64,000 nt of DNA from the NCBI RefSeq assembly GCF_043641665.1, contig NC_092200.1, positions 19,055,423 through 19,119,422 of the forward strand, given 5' to 3'. Positions within the stretch are counted from its first letter, which is position 1. Each line of letters opens with the position of its first letter. Positions 56,301-64,000 of this stretch are shown in pieces. The notes beneath the pieces were generated by a model that did not search any database, had not been told where the DNA came from, and saw nothing but the letters and a program-made list of their open reading frames with translations. Both the position numbers and the translations under genes were made by a program. Origin of the DNA: Enoplosus armatus. Its lineage: Eukaryota > Chordata > Actinopteri > Centrarchiformes > Enoplosidae.

Positions 56301-56483
56301 TAAATGCAGTTTAAAACTTGCCAAAAAGTGATGGCAGCTCCTACAGAGTGACTTAAAAGTTGTTTTTGTTCCAAAATGACTTAATTTCATTCAAGAGGGT
56401 AAACTTTGACAGATTATAGCCCACCCAGTCCTTTCTACCTGTTCAAATACCTTTAAGGGACCAATACAAACCATAAAATGCAG

Positions 56484-56754
56484 TGTGTGTGGTGCACAAT
56501 CTGGTGGTGAGGAACGCACTCCCCGTCTCATCTGAATGCATCAGACCTGATTCTACATTCTAACAAAGGACAAACTAGTCTAGTTTTATTCCTTGTATTT
56601 AATGAGCTTTCTCGTGATTAAAAGCACCCTGAAATTTGTATCTTGCCGACACTAAGTTGGTGACCAACTTAGTTCTTAGTTCAGCATCCAAATGAGAAAT
56701 TGGAAATGAAATAGAAAACACCACTGTGGTATGAACAAACAACTTCAAATAAAT
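56484..56754 (+). repeat. Duplicated array flank, copy 1
   Basis: Nearly identical to 63731-64000 at a constant offset of 7247 bp, with a few substitutions (for example 'cgcactcccc' against 'cgcagtcccc'). It includes the palindrome ACTAAGTTGGT-G-ACCAACTTAGT at 56651-56673. Confidence 0.95.
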
Positions 56755-58002
56755 TCATTAGTCAGTGTCCCATTTTATCAGAAGTGACATTTATTTACAT
56801 ATTTCACAATGTATAATGGCATTTTATGTCGAAAGCCTCGGAGCAGATGAAAAGGAGAAGAGGAGGTTAACAAGGAGAGAGCAGAGAGAACACGAGTTTA
56901 AGATGCTTTAACATTTCCTGTACCTGTTGCATAGTTTGATGTGATTAATACCTTAATACCTTCTAATATTGTGCTGTGTGTTCCCATTATCCAACAGCCT
57001 GAGACCAAAAGTTGTTGCTGTGCGGGTCCCCTGGTCTCATTCTGAAACCTGCTACAGGGTGGTATCGGGGGGTGGGGGTCCTCTAAAGTCGGCACAGTCC
57101 ATGACCTACATTATCCTAACAAAGTGCCAATGCAGGCTTTGCTGTTGTATGGATCTGTTACGACCCCCGTCTGGAGCCATAAGGGGAGTCCACTGGAGGA
57201 CAGTCTGTTAATCTTTAAATATACAACAACTGGGCAGGAAAAGGAGAAATACACACATAGACCGGATGTAGGTAAGGTCCTGACAGAAATAAATAATACG
57301 CATAATGAGACCTTATGTCAATAATTGCCTTTAACACAGATGAGCTGCTGTAAATGATGCTGAATTCATGTTCTACCAAGGTATAAATACAGGCCAGATG
57401 ACTGGGCACTTAAATGTGTTTTTGATATTCATGGTGACCCTTTGACCACCCCTTTAGTCTCTGGAAGCCCATTTCTGCTTCTGCAGGGGACAAAAAACAA
57501 AACACTTATGACTTCTTATGACTTCTGACTTCTCATCATGATTGTATACAGCTCATCATTTCTGAGATATTAAGTCATAATAATGAGAAGAAAATATTTA
57601 TTAATGGGACTTTTTTCCCCCCAGTGGCAGAATTGGGCTTCCATATATATAGCACCCTCATCAGGTCCAAAGTTCCACTTGTGTAAGAAAAGACAAAAAA
57701 CCTCTGAGAGAGCACATTCATCCTCCCCTGAGGAGCATACCGTGGGCGCATATTACACTTTTTTACTACACATATATTGGCATTAGTACATTTTTTTTCT
57801 ATCACTTTTTTCTTTTTTACTTTACTTAGCCATGCAAGCCACAAAGTAAGTGTTTACTACTTCCCTCAAGTCTATCGAGCTCTGTGCGATGTGCGTCGCG
57901 GCTTGCCAATTTAGTGAGAGGTTTGACAATCGCACAGAAAATAAGTACGATGTTTGGAAGAAAAAGGACACTACAATGTGAGAAGGCCCGCTGTGTTTTC
58001 AG
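56484..58002. other. Spacer between the two satellite arrays
   Basis: 1.5 kb without satellite monomers. The first 0.27 kb recurs at 63731-64000. No gene was recognised; open frames here (for example 57583-57786) match no family I know. Confidence 0.8.
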
Positions 58003-59360
58003 AAAAAGTTATGGCAGCTCCTGCAGAGTGACTGAAACATTTTTGTTGCTTCAAAATGACTTGATTTCATTCAAGAATGTTAAATTTGAAAGATTATAGC
58101 TCATGAATTCCTTTCTGACAGTTAAAAATACCTTTAAAGGGCCAATACAACCCATAAATTGCAGTTTAAAGCTTGCCAAAAAAGTGATGGCAGCTCCTAC
58201 AGAGTGACTGAAACATTTTTGTTGCTTCAAGATGACTTGATTTCATTCAAGAATGTTAAATTTCAAAGATTATAGCCCACGAATTCCTTTCTAACTGTTA
58301 AAATCCTGTTAAAGGGCCAATACAACCCATAACATGCAGTTTAAAGCTTGCCAAAAAGTGATGGTACCTCCTACAGAGTGACTGAAACGGGTTTTTTTTT
58401 ACTTCAAAATGACTTGATTTCATTCAAGAGGGTTGAATTTGACAGATTATAGCCTAGGAAATCCTTTCTGCCTGATAAAATTACCGTTAAAGGGCAAATA
58501 CAACACATAAAATGCAGTTTAAAGCTTGCCAAAAAGTTGTGGCAGCTTCTACAGAGTGACTGAAACGTTTTGTTTTTACTTCAAAATGACTTTATTTCAT
58601 TCAAGACAGTTAAATTTGACAGATTATAGCCTAGGAAATCCTTTCTGCAGTTTAAAACTCGCCAAAAAGTCATGGCAGCTCCTACAGAGTGACCGAAACA
58701 TTTTGTTTGCTTCAAAATGACTTTATTTCGTTCAAGAGGGTTTTGCGTGAAAGATTACAACCCAAATAGTCTTTTTTGCCTGTTAAAATACATTTAAAGG
58801 GCCAATACAACCCCTAAATTGCAGTTTAAAGCTTGCCAAAAAGTGATGGCAGCTCTTACAGAGTGACTGAAACGAGTTTTTTCTGCTTCAAAATGACTAT
58901 TTCGTTCAAGAGGGTTTTACGTGAAGGATTACAGCCCAAATAGTCTTTTTTGCCTGTTGAAAATACCTTTAAAGGGCCAATACAACCCATAAATTGCAGT
59001 TTAAAGCTTGCCAAAAAGTGATGGCAGCTCCTACAGAGTGACTGAAACTGTTTTTTTTCTGCTTGAAAATGACTTGGTTTCATTCAAGAATGTTACATTT
59101 CTAAGACTGTAGCCCACAAATTCCTTTCTAACTTAAAAATCCCGTAAAAGGGCCAATACAACCCATAACATGCAGTTATAAGCTTGCCAAAAAGTGATGG
59201 CAGCTCTTACAGAGTGACTGAAACATTTTGTTTTTACTTCAAAATGACTTGATTTCATTCAAGAGGGTTGAATTTGACAGATTATAGCCTAGGAAATCCT
59301 TTCTGCCTGATAAAATTACCGTTAAAGGGCAAATACAACACATAAAATGCAGTTTAAAGC

Positions 59361-60682
59361 TTGCCAAAAAGTTGTGGCAGCTTCTACAGAGTGACTGAAA
59401 CGTTTTGTTTTTACTTCAAAATGACTTTATTTCATTCAAGACAGTTAAATTTGACAGATTATAGCCTAGGAAATCCTTTCTGCAGTTTAAAACTCGCCAA
59501 AAAGTCATGGCAGCTCCTACAGAGTGACCGAAACATTTTGTTTGCTTCAAAATGACTTTATTTCGTTCAAGAGGGTTTTGCGTGAAAGATTACAACCCAA
59601 ATAGTCTTTTTTGCCTGTTAAAATACATTTAAATGGCCAATACAACCCCTAAATTGCAGTTTAAAGCTTGCCAAAAAGTGATGGCAGCTCTTACAGAGTG
59701 ACTGAAACGAGTTTTTTCTGCTTCAAAATGACTATTTCGTTCAAGAGGGTTTTACGTGAAGGATTACAGCCCAAATAGTCTTTTTTGCCTGTTAAAAATA
59801 CCTTTAAAGGGCCAATACAACCCATAAATTGCAGTTTAAAGCTTGCCAAAAAGTGATGGCAGCTCCTACAGAGTGACTGAAACGAGTTTTTTCTGCTTCA
59901 AAATGACTTTATTTCGTTCAAGAGGGTTTTACGTGAAGGATTACAGCCCAAATAGTCTTTTTTGCCTGTTAAAAATACCTTTAAAGGGCCAATACAACCC
60001 ATGAATTGCAGTTTAAAGCTTGCCAAAAAGTGATGGCAGCTCCTACAGAGTGACTGAAACATTTTTACGTGAAAGATTAAAGCCCAAACAGTCCATTTTG
60101 TCTGGTCAAATACATTTAAAGGGCCAATACAACCCGTAAAATGCAGTTTAAAACTTGCCAAAAAGTTATGGCAGCTCCTGCAGAGTGACTGAAACATTTT
60201 TGTTACTTCAAAATGACTTGATTTCATTCAAGAATGTTAAATTTGAAAGATTATAGCTCATGAATTCCTTTCTGACAGTTAAAAATACCTTTAAAGGGCC
60301 AATACAACCCATAAATTGCAGTTTAAAGCTTGCCAAAAAAGTGATGGCAGCTCCTACAGAGTGACTGAAACATTTTTGTTGCTTCAAGATGACTTGATTT
60401 CATTCAAGAATGTTAAATTTCAAAGATTATAGCCCACGAATTCCTTTGTAACTGTTAAAATCCTGTTAAAGGGCCAATACAACCCATAACATGCAGTTTA
60501 AAGCTTGCCAAAAAGTGATGGCACCTCCTACAGAGTGACTGAAACGGGGTTTTTTTTACTTCAAAATGACTTGATTTCATTCAAGAGGGTTGAATTTGAC
60601 AGATTATAGCCTAGGAAATCCTTTCTGCCTGATAAAATTACCGTTAAAGGGCAAATACAACACATAAAATGCAGTTTAAAGC
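59361..60682. repeat. Higher-order repeat unit, copy A (1322 bp)
   Basis: It starts at 'ttgccaaaaagttgtggcag', which recurs at 58526, 59361, 60683 and 62005. The 58526-59360 block is a shortened version (835 bp). Confidence 0.93.
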
Positions 60683-62004
60683 TTGCCAAAAAGTTGTGGC
60701 AGCTTCTACAGAGTGACTGAAACGTTTTGTTTTTACTTCAAAATGACTTTATTTCATTCAAGACAGTTAAATTTGACAGATTATAGCCTAGGAAATCCTT
60801 TCTGCAGTTTAAAACTCGCCAAAAAGTCATGGCAGCTCCTACAGAGTGACCGAAACATTTTGTTTGCTTCAAAATGACTTTATTTCGTTCAAGAGGGTTT
60901 TGCGTGAAAGATTACAACCCAAATAGTCTTTTTTGCCTGTTAAAATACATTTAAATGGCCAATACAACCCCTAAATTGCAGTTTAAAGCTTGCCAAAAAG
61001 TGATGGCAGCTCTTACAGAGTGACTGAAACGAGTTTTTTCTGCTTCAAAATGACTATTTCGTTCAAGAGGGTTTTACGTGAAGGATTACAGCCCAAATAG
61101 TCTTTTTTGCCTGTTAAAAATACCTTTAAAGGGCCAATACAACCCATAAATTGCAGTTTAAAGCTTGCCAAAAAGTGATGGCAGCTCCTACAGAGTGACT
61201 GAAACGAGTTTTTTCTGCTTCAAAATGACTTTATTTCGTTCAAGAGGGTTTTACGTGAAGGATTACAGCCCAAATAGTCTTTTTTGCCTGTTAAAAATAC
61301 CTTTAAAGGGCCAATACAACCCATGAATTGCAGTTTAAAGCTTGCCAAAAAGTGATGGCAGCTCCTACAGAGTGACTGAAACATTTTTACGTGAAAGATT
61401 AAAGCCCAAACAGTCCATTTTGTCTGGTCAAATACATTTAAAGGGCCAATACAACCCGTAAAATGCAGTTTAAAACTTGCCAAAAAGTTATGGCAGCTCC
61501 TGCAGAGTGACTGAAACATTTTTGTTACTTCAAAATGACTTGATTTCATTCAAGAATGTTAAATTTGAAAGATTATAGCTCATGAATTCCTTTCTGACAG
61601 TTAAAAATACCTTTAAAGGGCCAATACAACCCATAAATTGCAGTTTAAAGCTTGCCAAAAAAGTGATGGCAGCTCCTACAGAGTGACTGAAACATTTTTG
61701 TTGCTTCAAGATGACTTGATTTCATTCAAGAATGTTAAATTTCAAAGATTATAGCCCACGAATTCCTTTGTAACTGTTAAAATCCTGTTAAAGGGCCAAT
61801 ACAACCCATAACATGCAGTTTAAAGCTTGCCAAAAAGTGATGGCACCTCCTACAGAGTGACTGAAACTGGGTTTTTTTTACTTCAAAATGACTTGATTTC
61901 ATTCAAGAGGGTTGAATTTGACAGATTATAGCCTAGGAAATCCTTTCTGCCTGATAAAATTACCGTTAAAGGGCAAATACAACACATAAAATGCAGTTTA
62001 AAGC
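60683..62004. repeat. Higher-order repeat unit, copy B (1322 bp)
   Basis: Eight monomers with 'gccaaaaagt' starts at 60685, 60818, 60992, 61167, 61344, 61479, 61654 and 61829: lengths 133, 174, 175, 177, 135, 175, 175 and 178. By eye it is nearly identical to copy A; one clear difference is G at 60546 against T at 61868. Confidence 0.93.
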
Positions 62005-63419
62005 TTGCCAAAAAGTTGTGGCAGCTTCTACAGAGTGACTGAAACGTTTTGTTTTTACTTCAAAATGACTTTATTTCATTCAAGACAGTTAAATTTGACA
62101 GATTATAGCCTAGGAAATCCTTTCTGCAGTTTAAAACTCGCCAAAAAGTCATGGCAGCTCCTACAGAGTGACCGAAACATTTTGTTTGCTTCAAAATGAC
62201 TTTATTTCGTTCAAGAGGGTTTTGCGTGAAAGATTACAACCCAAATAGTCTTTTTTGCCTGTTAAAATACATTTAAAGGGCCAATACAACCCCTAAATTG
62301 CAGTTTAAAGCTTGCCAAAAAGTGATGGCAGCTCCTACAGAGTGACTGAAACGAGTTTTTTCTGCTTCAAAATGACTATTTCGTTCAAGAGAGTTTTACG
62401 TGAAGGATTACAGCCCAAATAGTCTTTTTTGCCTGTTAAAAATACCTTTAAAGGGCCAATACAACCCATAAATTGCAGTTTAAAGCTTGCCAAAAAGTGA
62501 TGGCAGCTCCTACAGAGTGACTGAAACTGTTTTTTTTCTGCTTCAAAATGACTTGGTTTCATTCAAGAATGTTACATTTCTAAGACTGTAGCCCACAAAT
62601 TCCTTTCTAACTTAAAAATCCCGTAAAATGGCCAATACAACCCATGAATTGCAGTTTAAAGCTTGCCAAAAAGTGATGGCAGCTCTTACAGAGTGACTGA
62701 AACATTTTGTTTTTACTTCAAAATGACTTTATTTCATTCAAGAGGGTTAAATTTGACAGTTTATAGCCTAGGAAATCCTTTCTGCAGTTTAAAACTTGCC
62801 AAAAAGTGATGGCAGCTCCTACAGAGTGACTGAAACGAGTTTTTTCTGCTTCAAAATTACTTGATTTCATTCAAGAATGTTAAATTTGAAAGATTATAGC
62901 TCATGAATTCCTTTCTGACAGTTAAAAATACCTTTAAAGGGCCAATACAACCCATAAATTGCAGTTTAAAGCTTGCCAAAAAAGTGATGGCAGCTCCTAC
63001 AGAGTGACTGAAACAGGTTTTTTCTGCTTCAAAATGACTTGGTTTCATTCAAGAATGTTAAATTTCAAAGATTGTAGCCCACAAATTCCTTTCTAACTGT
63101 TAAAAATCCCGTTAAAGGGCCAATACAACCCATAACATGCAGTTTAAAGCTTGCCAAAAAGTGATGGCAGCTCCTACAGAGTGATTGAAACGTTTCTTTT
63201 TTTGCTTCAGAATGACTCGATTTCATTCAAGAGGGTTAAATTTGACAGATTATAGCCCACGAAATCCTTTCTACCTGCTAAAATTACCTTTAAAGGGCCA
63301 ATACAAACCATAAAATGCAGTTTTATACCTGCCATAGACTGCCCAATTTTATTGAGTGAATTGAAGTCTTTCAATACATATTTTATACAAAGAAGTCACA
63401 CTGACAACGGCGTCCGTCA

Positions 63420-63600
63420 GGCAGTTTTAAGATGAAGCAATGGTAATTAACTGGCTCGTGTTCAGATTGATGCGGCTGAGTTGGGCAATGAAAACGGCCA
63501 CTGCCACTCATAAAGGGCCGTTCCGTCCACGTTGACGCTGATCCCAATCGGCAGCATGAACAGGCACACAAACCTGTCGCGTTTCGGCAAAATTCGATGC
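63420..63600 (-). pseudogene. Decayed SLC1A-type (glutamate/neutral amino acid transporter) exon fragment
   Basis: On the minus strand one frame reads MLPIGISVNVDGTALYE, and after a one-base shift the next frame reads VAVAVFIAQLSRINLNTSQL and ITI, then a stop. This resembles the SLC1A block (R)FVLPVGATxNMDGTALYE followed by FIAQ and a GQ(I/L)xTI segment, part of the substrate-binding core (family knowledge). The frameshift, the inserted residues before MLPIG and the lack of neighbouring exons mark it as a fragment or pseudogene. It lies between satellite array 2 and the duplicated flank. Which SLC1A member it came from is unclear. Confidence 0.6.
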
Positions 63601-63730
63601 TTTGATACCCAAATAGGTCACCTATTTGATTCATGCAGATCTGATAAATAAAAAGGGAGATGATTGTGCTTGGATGCCACAGGTGGTAGACTACTCGAGC
63701 AGCCGGGAAAGGTTTGTAAAATAATAAAAG

Positions 63731-64000
63731 TGCGTGTGGTGCACAATCTGGTGGTGAGGAACGCAGTCCCCGTCTCATCTGAATACGTCAGACCTGATTC
63801 TACATTCTAACAAAGGACAAACTAGTCTAGTTTTATTCCTTGTATTTAATGAGCTTTCTCGTGATTAAAAGCACCCTGAAATTTGTATCTTGCCGACACT
63901 AAGTTGGTGACCAACTTAGTTCTTAGTTCAGCATCCAAATGAGAAATTGGAAATGAAATAGAAAACACCACTGTGGTATGAACAAACAACTTCAAATAAA
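63731..64000 (+). repeat. Duplicated array flank, copy 2 (cut by window end)
   Basis: It matches 56484-56754 without visible indels up to the last base of the window, including the 23-bp palindrome at 63898-63920. Confidence 0.95.

Larger units (their letters stand above)
51365..56483. repeat. Satellite array 1, monomer about 175 bp
   Basis: Head-to-tail diverged monomers, each with GGCAGCTCCTACAGAGTGAC, then a T-rich spacer, 'cttcaaaatgacttgatttc', 'attcaagagggttaaatttg', 'acagattatagccca', 'tttaaagggccaatacaacc' and 'cataaaatgcagtttaaagc'. Successive copies of 'gccaaaaagt' start, for example, at 52274, 52451, 52628 and 52801, giving 177, 177 and 173 bp. The left edge is a diverged monomer from about 51365. 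Inverted segments occur near 51512-51832 and 52985-53215. The right edge is at 'cataaaatgcag' 56483. No coding function is inferred. Confidence 0.95.
58003..63325. repeat. Satellite array 2, monomer about 175 bp with higher-order repeat
   Basis: Same monomer as array 1. It starts abruptly inside a monomer ('aaaaagttatggcagctcct') and ends at 'cataaaatgcag' near 63322, the same monomer phase as the end of array 1. Terminal monomers of the two arrays match closely: 'gtgattgaaacgtttctttt' occurs at 56013 and 63180. From 58526 on it is organised in blocks with a 1322-bp period. Confidence 0.95.

Overview
The window is vertebrate genomic DNA, most likely from a teleost fish. It holds two multi-exon genes with clear vertebrate orthologues and GT-AG introns. 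It also holds many dinucleotide microsatellites and degraded copies of repeat types common in fish (a Tc1-like transposase, an L2-like LINE, short LINE/SINE 3' tails, a small hAT-like element). There are no bacterial operons, CRISPR arrays or rRNA, and I recognised no tRNA.

Layout: (1) 1-11357 carries the last five coding exons of tgfbr1 (TGF-beta type I receptor, ALK5) on the + strand; the earlier exons lie left of the window. (2) 11358 to about 19560 is probably its long 3' UTR, ending at an AATAAA at 19537. (3) About 19560-29880 is intergenic DNA with microsatellites, an L2-like LINE remnant (25440-26375) and one copy of a dispersed repeat pair. (4) 29880-48178 is lancl2 (LanC-like protein 2), also +: a CpG-rich promoter and probable non-coding first exon, then nine coding exons that join in frame to 431 codons. 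Its 5.2 kb first coding intron holds a 35-bp minisatellite and, nested on the same strand, a 1.1 kb open frame for a coiled-coil protein with a basic tail. (5) 48179-51360 is the lancl2 3' flank. (6) 51365-63325 holds two blocks of a satellite with a monomer of about 175 bp, separated by a 1.5 kb spacer. The second block contains an eight-monomer, 1322-bp higher-order repeat. The spacer's first part recurs after the second block, so satellite plus flank looks like a duplicated macro-unit running off the window's right end. A decayed fragment resembling one exon of an SLC1A glutamate-transporter gene sits beside the second block.

The two genes share a strand but have no obvious functional link: tgfbr1 encodes a plasma-membrane Ser/Thr kinase receptor, lancl2 a probably myristoylated zinc protein of the LanC-like family. 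The least ordinary parts are the satellite (higher-order structure, a 55-bp cassette found in both orientations inside inverted arms, duplicated flanks), the nested coiled-coil frame with a frame-shifting 52-bp duplication at its 5' end, and a 92-bp TG tract that stands where a polypyrimidine tract should be in front of a lancl2 exon. All calls come from reading the sequence; no alignment or database search was run.
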